A DNA stretch of 64,000 nucleotides, taken from Pustulibacterium marinum (lineage in GTDB: Bacteria > Bacteroidota > Bacteroidia > Flavobacteriales > Flavobacteriaceae). Shown here in pieces: positions 1-8,925 of the stretch. The stretch lies in the NCBI RefSeq assembly GCF_900116665.1, contig NZ_FPBK01000002.1:240360-304359 (forward strand), in the 5' to 3' direction. The translations under genes and the position numbers were made by a program. Position 1 is the stretch's first letter. Each line of letters begins with the position of its first letter. A model generated the notes under the pieces. The model made no database searches. It was not told the DNA's origin and was given only the letters and a program-made list of their open reading frames with translations.

Positions 1-157
1 TAAATACAGAGATCACAAATATGGCGCTGTAACTTCTAAAGATCTCAAACATTGGGATGATATTTCTGATGAAATTCAATTTCCGTCAGGATTGCGTCAT
101 GGAACGGTATTTAAAGTGACCAAAGAAGAATTTGAGGCCTTGCAGGAAAACTTATAG
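1..157 (+). CDS. C-terminal end of a GH43-family glycoside hydrolase (partial)
   Basis: Only the last 51 codons are present; the reading frame starts at base 2 and ends with TAG at 155-157. The peptide contains YGAVTSKDLKHWDDIS followed by FPSGLRHGTVFKV. This is the typical end of GH43-type arabinosidase/xylosidase propeller proteins, where the trial-specific pattern is TSKDLxxW then RHGTV. The enzyme would cleave arabinose- or xylose-containing plant or algal polysaccharide. The N-terminus, any signal peptide and the catalytic acids lie outside the window, so family assignment rests on this tail alone. Confidence 0.6.
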   Translation, partial: KYRDHKYGAVTSKDLKHWDDISDEIQFPSGLRHGTVFKVTKEEFEALQENL

Positions 158-224
158 CCGTATTCACAATTAGGTTACTTTTTTAGAAATTTCTATATTT
201 ATCCTTCGCTTCAAGAAGATACAA

Positions 225-980
225 ATGACAATAACCTGCGCAATTATAGATGATGAACCAATGGCGTTGAGCCTGGTTGAAAGTTATGTTGAGAAAACTC
301 CTTTTTTAACGCTTAAAAATAAGTTTAGCAGTGCTATTGAGGCGATGCAAGCCATTCAAGAAGAGCCTGTTGATCTCTTATTTTTAGATATTCAAATGCC
401 CGATCTTACAGGAATTGAATTTTCAAAAATGTTACCAAAACATACACGCGTAGTGTTTACAACGGCTTTTGATGAGTACGCTATAGATGGTTTTCGTGTA
501 GAAGCGCTAGATTATTTGTTGAAACCTTTTGATTATGCTGAATTCTTAACGGCAGCGAACAAGGCAAGAGATTGGTTTTCTTTGGTGAAAAAAAGTGAAC
601 ATTCAACTTCAGAAACCACAAAAATTTCAATGGAAACAGTAGAGGAGAAGAAGGAAAAAGAATTTCTTTTCGTAAAATCAGAATACAAACAACTGCGCAT
701 AAAGCTTGATGATGTATTGTATTTTGAAGGCTTAAAAGACTATATTAAAATCTGGTTGAAAAACGAATCTAAGCCTATTCTTACCTTAATGAGTTTAAAA
801 TCATTAGAAGAGGAATTACCGGAAACTGATTTTATGCGCGTACACAGATCGTTCATTGTTTCACTCAAAAATATAGATGTAGTAGAACGTAGCCAAATTG
901 TGATTAACAATCAAAGAATTACCGTTTCCGAAGCGTACAAACCAAAATTCCTTGAGTTTATCAGTAACAATTCGCTTTAA
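225..980 (+). CDS. LytTR-family response regulator
   Basis: This is a 251-residue DNA-binding response regulator. Residues 1-120 form a receiver domain: acidic pair D9-D10, phosphoacceptor D55 in LFLDIQMP, and conserved K99 in LLKPF. Residues about 148-250 form a LytTR DNA-binding domain (FVKSEYKQLRI, DVLYFEGLKDYI, FMRVHRSFIVSL). A charged linker at about 120-147 joins them. Such regulators are normally phosphorylated by a LytS/YehU-type histidine kinase, but no kinase is adjacent. The gene starts 67 bp after the GH43 stop, so the kinase could lie upstream of the window or be unlinked. Family assignment is firm; targets are unknown. Confidence 0.93.
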   Translation: MTITCAIIDDEPMALSLVESYVEKTPFLTLKNKFSSAIEAMQAIQEEPVDLLFLDIQMPDLTGIEFSKMLPKHTRVVFTTAFDEYAIDGFRVEALDYLLKPFDYAEFLTAANKARDWFSLVKKSEHSTSETTKISMETVEEKKEKEFLFVKSEYKQLRIKLDDVLYFEGLKDYIKIWLKNESKPILTLMSLKSLEEELPETDFMRVHRSFIVSLKNIDVVERSQIVINNQRITVSEAYKPKFLEFISNNSL

Positions 981-1367
981 TTAACTTTTTTGATAACTCG
1001 CTCGGTTTGCCAAAATAGTTTGCATATTTTGGTTGCTCCAACCTGCCAAAGCATCTACATGGGGTAGCAAACTTTTACCTAAATCTGTAAGTTTATATTC
1101 CACTTTTGGCGGAATTTGAGGATATACTTTTCGGTTTACCAAACCATCTGCTTCCAGATTTTTTAAAGATACCGACAACATTTTTTGAGAGATATCTCCA
1201 ATTGCTTGGTGAATTTCGTTAAAACGTAATACTTCATTTTGGTTTAGCACCATTAGAATGAGCAAAGACCATTTATCTCCAATTCTATCCAGTACATTTC
1301 TTACCGGACAATTCAAAATATCAGTAAAAATTACTTCTTTTTTCATTTTTAATTCTTTGATTTTCAA
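981..1367 (-). CDS. HxlR-family transcriptional regulator
   Basis: The protein has 128 residues and is a winged-helix HxlR regulator (CPVRNVLDRIGDKWSLLILMVL, FNEIHQAIGDISQKMLSVSLKNLEADGLV). Cys20 occupies the N-terminal position used as a redox or electrophile sensor in characterised relatives such as YodB, HypR and QorR. It is divergently transcribed from the NmrA/QorB-like reductase at 1495, and near-identical inverted repeats flank the shared promoter region. It is probably an autoregulated repressor of that gene. A start at the internal Met8 (1346) is also possible, since homologues often begin just before the KKE segment. It ends next to the convergent LytTR gene with no space between them. 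Confidence 0.9.
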   Translation of the reverse strand: MKIKELKMKKEVIFTDILNCPVRNVLDRIGDKWSLLILMVLNQNEVLRFNEIHQAIGDISQKMLSVSLKNLEADGLVNRKVYPQIPPKVEYKLTDLGKSLLPHVDALAGWSNQNMQTILANRASYQKS

Positions 1368-1371
1368 TATA

Positions 1372-1389
1372 ACTAACTTTTTGGTAAGT
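1372..1389. promoter_or_regulatory. Candidate HxlR operator 1 (next to the regulator gene)
   Basis: The sequence ACTAACTTTTTGGTAAGT is an imperfect inverted repeat ending in GTAAGT. It lies 5 bp upstream of the HxlR start codon. It matches the second site (1442-1458) when that site is read on the other strand, apart from one extra T and one arm mismatch. Inferred role: autoregulation of the HxlR gene. Confidence 0.6.
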
Positions 1390-1410
1390 AGCTTTCGGCG
1401 TCGTTCGTTC

Positions 1411-1441
1411 TTGTTTTTTCTACACTAACTATTTACCTTTG
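1411..1441 (+). promoter_or_regulatory. Promoter of the QorB-like reductase
   Basis: TTG at 1411-1413, a 20-bp spacer and TACCTTTG at 1434-1441 match the Bacteroidota promoter pattern (TTG-N19/20-TAnnTTTG). Transcription should start a few bases downstream, inside operator 2. That arrangement suits repression by blocking the start site. Confidence 0.65.
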
Positions 1442-1458
1442 ACTTACCAAAAGTAAGT
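1442..1458. promoter_or_regulatory. Candidate HxlR operator 2 (on the reductase start site)
   Basis: ACTTACCAAAAGTAAGT is a perfect 6-bp inverted repeat (ACTTAC/GTAAGT) around CAAAA. It directly abuts the TACCTTTG promoter element. HxlR dimers bind inverted repeats of this size. The second copy at 1372-1389 supports this being a specific operator rather than a chance palindrome. Confidence 0.7.
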
Positions 1459-1494
1459 AAATATATTTTATTAATTATAAAAATTTAAATTGTT

Positions 1495-2373
1495 ATGATA
1501 TTAGTTACAGGTGCGAGCGGTAGTTTAGGAGCCCAAGTAGTAAATGAATTACTCAACCGTGTAGAGGATTCAGAAATTGCGGTATTGTCTAGAGATACTA
1601 GTAAAGTCGCCGAATTCAAGGAAAAAGGTATTGAAATTCGTCAAGGTGATTACAATGATTATGAATCTTTAGTAAAGGCTTTTGACGGAATTAACAAATT
1701 GTATTTTGTTTCAAGTAGCGATATTCCAAATAGAATTGCGCAACATGAAAATGTGGTAAACGCAGCCAAAGAAGCTAAGGTTGGCCATATTGTTTATACT
1801 AGTTTTCAGCGTAAAACCAACAAGAAAGATTCTATTATTGGTTTTGTTGCCGAGTCGCATATTCATACCGAAGAAATTATCAAAGCTTCCGGAATACCGT
1901 ATACCATTTTAAAACATGCGTTGTACATGGAGGTGATTCCGTTATTCTTGGGAGATAAAGTGATAGACATGGGCGCTGTGTATTTACCAACCGATGATGG
2001 TAAAGTTTCGTATGCTTCCAGAGTTGATATGGCACAAGGTGGCGCCATTATTTTGTCAACAAACGGACATGAAAATAAAGAATATGAATTTGGTGGCGAA
2101 CTGAGTTTAGGCATGGATGATGTAGCCAAAGTGCTTTCTGGTTTGTCTGGAAAAGAAATTGCATACGTGAGTCCGTCTACAGAAGATTTTATCAAAACGC
2201 TTTCAGAAGCTGGCGTTCCAAAAGAAGCGATAGATATTACTGTTGGTTTTAGTGTTGGAATTGCCGCAGGAGAGTTTGACGGTGCTACCAACGATTTAAA
2301 AGATATTTTAGGTCACGAATTAATCTCGTTATCTACATTTTTGAAAGGAGCTTACGATTTGCAGGAAGCATAA
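1495..2373 (+). CDS. NmrA/QorB-like NAD(P)-binding reductase
   Basis: The protein has 292 residues and is an atypical short-chain dehydrogenase of the NmrA/QorB type. The dinucleotide-binding loop GASGSLG sits at residues 6-12. The usual YxxxK catalytic pair is not evident, as in quinone oxidoreductase 2 (QorB) relatives. Characterised members reduce quinones with NADPH or act as NADPH sensors. The divergent HxlR gene and the operator on its start site suggest induction by quinone or electrophile stress. The gene ends in an intrinsic terminator at about 2397-2434. Confidence 0.85.
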   Translation: MILVTGASGSLGAQVVNELLNRVEDSEIAVLSRDTSKVAEFKEKGIEIRQGDYNDYESLVKAFDGINKLYFVSSSDIPNRIAQHENVVNAAKEAKVGHIVYTSFQRKTNKKDSIIGFVAESHIHTEEIIKASGIPYTILKHALYMEVIPLFLGDKVIDMGAVYLPTDDGKVSYASRVDMAQGGAIILSTNGHENKEYEFGGELSLGMDDVAKVLSGLSGKEIAYVSPSTEDFIKTLSEAGVPKEAIDITVGFSVGIAAGEFDGATNDLKDILGHELISLSTFLKGAYDLQEA

Positions 2374-2396
2374 GCATTGAAAATTTTACAAGAATC

Positions 2397-2434
2397 AAAA
2401 ATCCGTTTGCAATTAAGTTTGGAACGGATTTTTT
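2397..2434 (+). terminator. Intrinsic terminator after the QorB-like gene
   Basis: AATCCGTT (2400-2407) pairs perfectly with AACGGATT (2423-2430), extended by A/T pairs, and is followed by TTTT. It also shows that an in-frame TTG at 2377 cannot be the trmH start. Confidence 0.75.
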
Positions 2435-2439
2435 CATTT

Positions 2440-3126
2440 ATGTATCTTTCCGGAAATTTTAGAAAAGTGGATCAGCACCATTTATTAAACTACTTGTTAG
2501 ACTTTATTACCGAAGAACGTTTTCAGCGTTTCAACGATATTTTACAACATAGAACCAATCATTTTACAGTAGCTACCGAAGATATTTTTCAGGCGCACAA
2601 TGCCAGTGCGGTGGTGCGTAGTTGCGATGTGTTTGGCATTCAACAAGCGCATTTGATAGAAGAAAAATTTGGGAAACGTTTAGACAAAAATATTGCCATG
2701 GGTGCCGAAAAATGGGTAGATACGTTTCGGTATCAAAATAACCAGGATTGCATAGATGCGTTAAGAGCCCAAGGTTATCAAATTATTGCCACCACGCCAC
2801 ACAACGATTCTTGTTTGTTAAACGATTTTGATGTCACCCAAAAAAGTGCTTTTTTCTTTGGTACGGAGCGCAAAGGACTTTCGGAAGAAGTGTTGCAACA
2901 AGCCGATGGCTTTTTAAAAATTCCAATGGTTGGGTTTACAGAGAGTTTGAATATTTCGGTAAGTGTGGCCATTATTTTGCATGCCGTGACTCAAAAATTA
3001 AAAAACTCAAACGTAGCCTGGCAATTGTCCGAAGCCGAATTGCTAACCAAACAAATTGATTGGGCGCAAAAATCCATTAGAAGTATAGAAGATGTAATGC
3101 AGCGTTACCATGAATTATATTCATAA
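2440..3126 (+). CDS. trmH: tRNA (guanosine-2'-O-)-methyltransferase, SpoU/TrmH family
   Basis: This SPOUT-fold enzyme methylates the 2'-OH of a guanosine in the tRNA D-loop (G18 in characterised TrmH) using S-adenosylmethionine. It shows the family signatures HNASAVVRSCDVFGIQ, FFGTERKGLSEEV and PMVGFTESLNISVSVAIILH, which form the knotted cofactor site. The frame stays open from TTG 2377, but that segment is the terminator of the preceding gene. ATG 2440 is the first plausible start. GTG 2467 is equally good because it yields the usual family N-terminus (xDxxLLNYLxDF), and a weak TATCTTTC promoter element lies at 2443-2450. Convergent with purL across a shared terminator. Confidence 0.88.
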   Translation: MYLSGNFRKVDQHHLLNYLLDFITEERFQRFNDILQHRTNHFTVATEDIFQAHNASAVVRSCDVFGIQQAHLIEEKFGKRLDKNIAMGAEKWVDTFRYQNNQDCIDALRAQGYQIIATTPHNDSCLLNDFDVTQKSAFFFGTERKGLSEEVLQQADGFLKIPMVGFTESLNISVSVAIILHAVTQKLKNSNVAWQLSEAELLTKQIDWAQKSIRSIEDVMQRYHELYS

Positions 3127-3127
3127 A

Positions 3128-3153
3128 AAAAGCCACTCTATTGAGTGGCTTTT
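3128..3153. terminator. Bidirectional terminator between trmH and purL
   Basis: AAAAGCCACTC (3128-3138), a TATT loop and GAGTGGCTTTT (3143-3153) form a perfect 11-bp stem with A/T tracts on both sides. It serves the convergent trmH (+) and purL (-) genes. Confidence 0.85.
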
Positions 3154-3175
3154 GTATAGTATCTAGTTAAGAAAA

Positions 3176-6100
3176 TTATTTGTTTTCTAACCATTTTCTG
3201 GCATTGGTGAATGCTTCTAACCAAGGCGAAACTTCATCTTTTCTACCGTCTGGGTAGTAAGCCCAGTTCCATTGGAAAATAGAACGCTCAATATGTGGCA
3301 TGGTTACCAAATGGCGACCTGTAGCATCGCACAACATAGCGGTATTAAAGTCAGATCCGTTAGGGTTGGCAGGGTAACCTTCATAACCATATTTGGCCAC
3401 TACATTGTATTGGTCTTCGCCGTATGGTAAATTGAATTTTCCTTCACCATGACTAATCCAAACTCCTAAAGTAGTCCCAGCCAACGTAGAAAGCATTACC
3501 GAATTGTTCTCCTGAACTTTTACAGACGTAAAGTTACTTTCGTGTTTGTGGCTATCGTTATGTACCATTTTACCGTGCTCTTCGTGTTCTGGATTGATCA
3601 ATTCCAATTCCATAAACAACTGGCATCCGTTACAAATACCAACAGAAAGTGTGTCTTCTCTTTTGAAGAAATTCTCTAAAGCGGTTTTTGCTTTTTCGTT
3701 ATACATAAATGCTCCGGCCCAACCTTTGGCAGAACCCAACACATCTGAATTACTAAAACCACCAACAGCACCAATAAACTGAATGTCTTCTAAGGTTTCA
3801 CGACCCGAAATTAAATCGGTCATGTGAACATCTTTTACATCAAAACCAGCTAAATACATAGCGTGTGCCATTTCGCGTTCGGAATTACTTCCTTTTTCAC
3901 GAATGATAGCCGCTTTTGGTTTAGCAGTTCCGGTAGCAATTTCAGGAAGTTTTCCGGTGAAATGACTAGGGAAGGTATAGTTTAATGCTTGGTGTTTATA
4001 ATTGTCAAAACGAGCAGTTGCTGTATTGTTTGCTGTTTGTTTTTGATCGAAGAAATACGAAGTTTCAAACCAAGTATCTCTCAATTCAGGAATACTGAAT
4101 TCAAAGGCTTCTTCACCATTTTTGATGCTGAAGGTAGTACCTTCCACCACATCACCAATTTGGTAGAAACGAATTTCGTTTTCAATCAATGTTTGCTCGA
4201 TGGCTTTATCAGCCTGGAAAACAATACCTGCATTTTCGTTGAACATTGCTTTTACCGTATCAGGTTGTCCTAATGGAAGTAAATCAATGTTTGCAGCTAC
4301 GTTTACATCTGCAAAACACATTTCTAATAAGGTAGTGATCAATCCACCTGAAGCTACATCGTGTCCGGCAACAATTTTACCTTCTTCGATCAACCCTTGA
4401 ATGGTATTGAATGTTTTCTTGAATTCGGCAGCATCAGTAATCGTTGGTGCTTCGTTACCAATCGCGTTAATAATTTGTCCGAAAGAACTACCGCCTAATT
4501 TCAATCCGTCACCAGAAAGGTTGATGTAATACACATGTCCGCCATCTTTTTTGAAAACCGGCTCTACCACTTTGTTAATATCGGTACAGTTACCAACGGT
4601 AGAAATAATTACAGTTCCCGGAGCAATCACTTCCTCATTCGGATATTTCTGCTTCATAGAAAGCGAATCTTTTCCGGTTGGGATGTTGATGCCCAATTCA
4701 ATAGCGAAGTTAGAACAAGCTTCTACAGCATCGTACAAACGTGCATCTTCACCTTCATTTTTACAAGGCCACATCCAGTTTGCAGACAAGGAGATTCCTG
4801 CCATTTTATCTTTGATAGGAGCCCAGATAATGTTGGTCAACGCTTCCGCAATACTGTTTCTACTTCCTGCAATAGGGTCAATAATCGCAGAAACAGGCGA
4901 GTGCCCAACGGTAGTAGCAATACCTTCTTTTCCTTTAAAGTCTAAAGCCATTACCCCAACGTTGTTTAGTGGTAACTGTAAAGGCCCGGCACATTGTTGC
5001 TTCGCCACACGACCACCCACACAACGGTCTACTTTGTTGGTTAACCAGTCTTTACACGCTACGGCTTCCAAACGTAATAATTGATTTACGTAGGTTGGAA
5101 TTTCGCTAGCGGTATAGTTTAAGTCTTTGTATTTTCTGTCAACTTTAGTATCGTTCATAATGGTTTTAGGCGAACTTCCAAACATGTCAGAAAGTGCTAA
5201 ATCCATTGGTTTGTCACCATTGGTAGCCGATTCAAAAGTGAAACGCTCATCGTTGGTAACTTCCCCTACAACATACATTGGCGAACGCTCGCGCTCTGCA
5301 ATACGTTGTAAAGTTTCGGTATCTTTTTTACCAATAACCAATCCCATACGTTCCTGAGATTCGTTACCAATAATTTCTTTGGCAGATAGGGTAGGGTCTC
5401 CTACAGGTAATTTATCTAAATCAATTTTACCTCCGGTTTCTTCTACCAATTCCGATAGACAGTTTAAGTGTCCACCTGCACCGTGATCGTGAATAGAAAC
5501 AATAGGGTTTACATCACTTTCTACCATACCTCTTACGGCATTGGCAGCACGTTTTTGCATTTCTGGGTTGCTACGTTGTACTGCGTTTAGCTCAATACCA
5601 CTGCTAAATTCACCAGTATCTGCCGATGATACAGCAGCACCACCCATACCAATTCTATAGTTTTCACCTCCTAAAATTACGATGTCATCACCGGCTTCAG
5701 GAATGTGTTTTAAGGCTTGTTCTTCTTTACCATAACCAACACCACCGGCCATCATAATTACTTTATCAAACCCTAATTTACGAGCATCTTCTTCGTGCTC
5801 AAAGGTTAATAAAGAACCGGTGATTAAAGGCTGACCAAATTTGTTTCCGAAGTCTGAAGCTCCGTTAGACGCTTTGATCAAAATATCTAGTGGGGTTTGG
5901 TACAACCATTTGCGTTCTGCCATTCCGTTTTCCCACGGACGGTTTTCACTTAAACGAGAATATGAGGTCATGTACACCGCAGTACCTGCTAGTGGTAACG
6001 ATCCTTGTCCACCCGCCAAACGGTCACGAATTTCTCCTCCTGAACCTGTTGCAGCACCGTTAAATGGCTCTACAGTAGTGGGGAAGTTGTGCGTTTCCGC

Positions 6101-6835
6101 TTTTAAGGAAATGGTCGATTGAAATTCTTTTTCGATATAGAAATCTGGTTTGTCTGCTGTTTTAGGAGCAAATTGAACCGCTTTGGGTCCTTTTACAAAG
6201 GCAACATTATCTTTATAAGCCGAAACAATACCGTTCGGGTTTTCTTCAGATGTTTTCTTGATCATTTTGAACAAAGAAGAAGGTTTTTCTTCGCCATCAA
6301 TCACAAAAGTTCCGTTGAAGATTTTGTGACGACAGTGTTCTGAGTTGATCTGTGCAAAACCATACACTTCAGAATCGGTTAGTTTTCTTCCTAATTTCTT
6401 AGCAAGTCCGTCAAGGTACACTACTTCTTCTTCGCTTAAGGCCAAACCTTCAGCTTCGTTATAGGTTGCAATGTCTTCAATTTCTTTGATAGCTTCTGGC
6501 TGAATGTTGATGGTGTAAATATCTTGATTCAGTTGCTTGTATTTTTGAGAAAGCATTGGGTCGTAATCGGTAGTATCTTCAGCAACTGCTTCAAATTCTT
6601 CAATACGAATAATACCTTCTAGCGCCATGTTTTGAGTAATCTCAACCGCATTGGTACTCCATGGAGTAATCATTGCAGCACGTGGCCCAACAAAAAAAGC
6701 GTCTATAGACGCCGCGCTAATTTGTGGTTGGTTGCCGAACAACCAGGTAAGTTTTGCAATATCTTCTTGTGAAAATGCCTTGTCCGTCTGGACTGCAAAT
6801 ACCTTTTTTTCAGGATTTCCGAAGAAAACTATCAT
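3176..6835 (-). CDS. purL: Phosphoribosylformylglycinamidine synthase, long form
   Basis: This enzyme carries out the fourth step of purine synthesis, turning FGAR, glutamine and ATP into FGAM. At 1219 residues it is the single-chain type, slightly shorter than the E. coli protein (about 1295). Two AIRS-like synthase halves are followed by a C-terminal class I glutamine amidotransferase domain. There the nucleophile is Cys1068 in GICNGCQ, with SHGEG and PHIERS carrying the remaining catalytic residues. The [21 protein letters not shown] segment of the ATP/FGAR site is intact. It is transcribed alone from a TATTTTTG promoter at 6874-6881. Confidence 0.97.
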   Translation of the reverse strand: MIVFFGNPEKKVFAVQTDKAFSQEDIAKLTWLFGNQPQISAASIDAFFVGPRAAMITPWSTNAVEITQNMALEGIIRIEEFEAVAEDTTDYDPMLSQKYKQLNQDIYTINIQPEAIKEIEDIATYNEAEGLALSEEEVVYLDGLAKKLGRKLTDSEVYGFAQINSEHCRHKIFNGTFVIDGEEKPSSLFKMIKKTSEENPNGIVSAYKDNVAFVKGPKAVQFAPKTADKPDFYIEKEFQSTISLKAETHNFPTTVEPFNGAATGSGGEIRDRLAGGQGSLPLAGTAVYMTSYSRLSENRPWENGMAERKWLYQTPLDILIKASNGASDFGNKFGQPLITGSLLTFEHEEDARKLGFDKVIMMAGGVGYGKEEQALKHIPEAGDDIVILGGENYRIGMGGAAVSSADTGEFSSGIELNAVQRSNPEMQKRAANAVRGMVESDVNPIVSIHDHGAGGHLNCLSELVEETGGKIDLDKLPVGDPTLSAKEIIGNESQERMGLVIGKKDTETLQRIAERERSPMYVVGEVTNDERFTFESATNGDKPMDLALSDMFGSSPKTIMNDTKVDRKYKDLNYTASEIPTYVNQLLRLEAVACKDWLTNKVDRCVGGRVAKQQCAGPLQLPLNNVGVMALDFKGKEGIATTVGHSPVSAIIDPIAGSRNSIAEALTNIIWAPIKDKMAGISLSANWMWPCKNEGEDARLYDAVEACSNFAIELGINIPTGKDSLSMKQKYPNEEVIAPGTVIISTVGNCTDINKVVEPVFKKDGGHVYYINLSGDGLKLGGSSFGQIINAIGNEAPTITDAAEFKKTFNTIQGLIEEGKIVAGHDVASGGLITTLLEMCFADVNVAANIDLLPLGQPDTVKAMFNENAGIVFQADKAIEQTLIENEIRFYQIGDVVEGTTFSIKNGEEAFEFSIPELRDTWFETSYFFDQKQTANNTATARFDNYKHQALNYTFPSHFTGKLPEIATGTAKPKAAIIREKGSNSEREMAHAMYLAGFDVKDVHMTDLISGRETLEDIQFIGAVGGFSNSDVLGSAKGWAGAFMYNEKAKTALENFFKREDTLSVGICNGCQLFMELELINPEHEEHGKMVHNDSHKHESNFTSVKVQENNSVMLSTLAGTTLGVWISHGEGKFNLPYGEDQYNVVAKYGYEGYPANPNGSDFNTAMLCDATGRHLVTMPHIERSIFQWNWAYYPDGRKDEVSPWLEAFTNARKWLENK

Positions 6836-6873
6836 AAAAATAAAGTTTGTGTGTTGTATGTTTTAGCAAAATG

Positions 6874-6881
6874 CAAAAATA
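6874..6881 (-). promoter_or_regulatory. Promoter -7 element of purL
   Basis: Read on the minus strand this is TATTTTTG (TAnnTTTG), 38 bp before the purL ATG. No convincing TTG element lies 19-20 bp upstream. The 5' leader would be about 30 bases; I see no purine riboswitch in it. Confidence 0.55.
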
Positions 6882-6981
6882 CTCTTTTTTATGGAATTGT
6901 TAAGGATATTTTTTTCAATGCTTTCTAGGGGTGAGATTTGAATTTTTTAATGTAGTTTAGACGTATAAAAACTAATCGATA

Positions 6982-7446
6982 ATGACTTATCTCAACAAAT
7001 TTTTTACCATAATGTTATTGCTATTCCTTGCAGGGTGTGGGAAAGAAAATGAATTGAAAGAATTGGCCCGTTTGCCTATAAAGGAAATTAGCAGACAAGG
7101 TTTTAAAACTGAAGAAACACATCTTGATCTTAAGAAAGGAGAAGAAGTGATTTTTTATACCGATTTGGATGTACATTATAAAGATGAGTTAGTGCTTGGT
7201 TATCTTGTAGAAATTAAAAATGGAGAAGAAAGTAAGGGAATCATTCGTTTAGAGGCAATTGAAGAGGCCGAGTTTGTAGAAGCTGTAAAATCTTCTGTAA
7301 GTGATACCATCTATAGAAAATTGACAAAAGAAATAGGTTCTTACGAAGTGGAAGAAGATGGTAATTATTTGTTTAGAGCAGCTTTGATGTCCTCTCCCAA
7401 TTTTACTCTTAAAATCGATAAAGCCGATTTGATCTTGAAGAAATAA
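6982..7446 (+). CDS. Lipoprotein of unknown function
   Basis: The protein has 154 residues with a lipoprotein signal: hydrophobic stretch 6-17, lipobox LAGC and lipidated Cys19. The rest is acidic and lysine-rich, probably mostly beta-strand (EEVIFYTDLDVHY, GNYLFRAAL, FTLKIDKADLIL). That pattern resembles a small beta-sandwich, but I do not recognise a family. It stands alone, divergent from purL and convergent with purB, with its own terminator. It probably sits in the cell envelope. Confidence 0.75.
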   Translation: MTYLNKFFTIMLLLFLAGCGKENELKELARLPIKEISRQGFKTEETHLDLKKGEEVIFYTDLDVHYKDELVLGYLVEIKNGEESKGIIRLEAIEEAEFVEAVKSSVSDTIYRKLTKEIGSYEVEEDGNYLFRAALMSSPNFTLKIDKADLILKK

Positions 7447-7466
7447 AAGAATAAATAATGGTAAAC

Positions 7467-7502
7467 AAAAAAGCCTTGAAAATTCATTTTCAAGGCTTTT
7501 TT
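7467..7502. terminator. Bidirectional terminator between the lipoprotein gene and purB
   Basis: AAAAAAGCCTTGAAAA (7467-7482), a TTCA loop and its exact complement (7487-7502) form a 16-bp perfect stem with T tracts on both strands. Confidence 0.88.
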
Positions 7503-7521
7503 AAATTATGAGTATTAGCAA

Positions 7522-8856
7522 TTAAATTCCTGTGTAGTTTGAAGGAGAAATTGCTTTTAATTCTGTTTTGATAGTTTCGCTAACTTCTAACGTATCAATA
7601 AACGCAGCAATAGAATCTTTGGTGATTTTTTCGTTGGTTCTGGTCAATCCTTTCAACGCTTCATACGGATTTGGATAGGCCTCTCTACGAAGAATTGTTT
7701 GAATAGCTTCTGCTACTACAGCCCAGTTGTTTTCTAGGTCTTCAGCAAATTTAGCTTCGTTCAATAACAATTTGTTCAATCCTTTCAAAGTAGATTGTAA
7801 ACCAATAATAGTATGTCCAAACGGTACGCCTACATTACGCAAAACAGTACTGTCTGTTAAATCGCGTTGCAAACGAGAGATTGGTAATTTTCCTGCTAAA
7901 AATTCAAAAATAGCATTTGCCATTCCTAAGTTTCCTTCCGAATTTTCAAAATCGATTGGATTTACTTTGTGTGGCATTGCAGATGAACCTACTTCGCCAG
8001 CTTTGATCTTTTGCTTGAAGTAATCCATAGAAATATACGTCCAGATATCTCGGTCTAGATCAATCAAAATAGTGTTGATTCTTTTTAAGGCATCAAACAA
8101 AGAAGCAATATGGTCGTAATGTTCAATCTGTGTTGTTGGGAACGAGTGGTATAGGCCTAATTTGTTTTCAACAAAGTCAGTTCCAAAAGCTTTCCAATCG
8201 GTATCAGGATACGCAACTTTGTGCGCATTGTAGTTTCCGGTTGCACCACCAAATTTAGCAGCAAACGGAATTTTACGTAAAAAGTTAAATTGCTCTTCAA
8301 TACGTTTTACAAACACTTCAATCTCTTTTCCTAAACGAGTAGGAGAAGCTGGTTGTCCGTGTGTTCTTGCCAACATAGAAATGTGATCCCAATCTTGAGC
8401 CAGCGCTTCCAATCTGTTGGTTACTTCTTTTAATTCTGGAACATAAACAGCTTCAAAAGCTTCTTTTACAGAAAGCGGAATAGCTGTATTGTTAATGTCT
8501 TGCGAGGTTAATCCAAAGTGGATAAATTCTTTATAAGCTTCTAAACCTAGTGCGTCAAATTTTTTCTTGATGAAATATTCAACCGCTTTCACATCGTGGT
8601 TGGTTACGCTTTCAATTTCTTTTACAGATTCAGCATCTGCGGTAGAAAAATCGGTATAAATTTTTCGTAGTTCACTAAAAAGAGCCGAGTCTACACCTGT
8701 TAATTGTGGTAAAGGTAATTCGCAAAGTGCTATGAAATATTCAATTTCAACTTGTACTCTATATTTGATTAAAGCTTCTTCCGAAAAGTAAGCGCTTAAG
8801 GCTTTTGTTTTCCCGGCATAACGTCCGTCGATGGGTGAAATAGCTTGTAAAGACAT
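7522..8856 (-). CDS. purB: Adenylosuccinate lyase
   Basis: The enzyme releases fumarate from SAICAR in inosinate synthesis and from adenylosuccinate in AMP synthesis. The 444-residue protein belongs to the fumarase/aspartase superfamily. The signature loop SSAMPHKVNPIDFENSEGN, containing the catalytic serine, is complete. So are the TSQDINNTA and ARTHGQPASPT segments that carry active-site residues. The start MSLQAISPIDGRYAGKT is the usual one for the E. coli-like subgroup. A TATCTTTG promoter element lies at 8889-8896. The Nudix and HEAT-like genes lie upstream on the same strand, but this promoter suggests purB can be transcribed separately. Confidence 0.97.
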   Translation of the reverse strand: MSLQAISPIDGRYAGKTKALSAYFSEEALIKYRVQVEIEYFIALCELPLPQLTGVDSALFSELRKIYTDFSTADAESVKEIESVTNHDVKAVEYFIKKKFDALGLEAYKEFIHFGLTSQDINNTAIPLSVKEAFEAVYVPELKEVTNRLEALAQDWDHISMLARTHGQPASPTRLGKEIEVFVKRIEEQFNFLRKIPFAAKFGGATGNYNAHKVAYPDTDWKAFGTDFVENKLGLYHSFPTTQIEHYDHIASLFDALKRINTILIDLDRDIWTYISMDYFKQKIKAGEVGSSAMPHKVNPIDFENSEGNLGMANAIFEFLAGKLPISRLQRDLTDSTVLRNVGVPFGHTIIGLQSTLKGLNKLLLNEAKFAEDLENNWAVVAEAIQTILRREAYPNPYEALKGLTRTNEKITKDSIAAFIDTLEVSETIKTELKAISPSNYTGI

Positions 8857-8888
8857 GTTTTTTTGATGTGTTGTTTTTAATAAAGGTG

Positions 8889-8896
8889 CAAAGATA
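8889..8896 (-). promoter_or_regulatory. Promoter -7 element of purB
   Basis: TATCTTTG on the minus strand matches TAnnTTTG and is 32 bp upstream of the purB start codon, in the gap after the Nudix gene. Confidence 0.55.
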
Positions 8897-8925
8897 ATGT
8901 ATCTGGCTAAATATAAAAGGGTTTT

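Noticed and set aside
1863-2291. 142-codon minus-strand ORF inside the QorB-like gene
   Set aside because: Shadow frame of a real gene; the composition is Ser/Pro/Ile-rich and shows no motif.
4535-5084. Long plus-strand ORFs of 136 and 177 codons inside purL
   Set aside because: They lie antisense to a highly conserved enzyme and encode low-complexity or unrecognisable peptides; open frames of this kind are expected opposite a biased coding strand.
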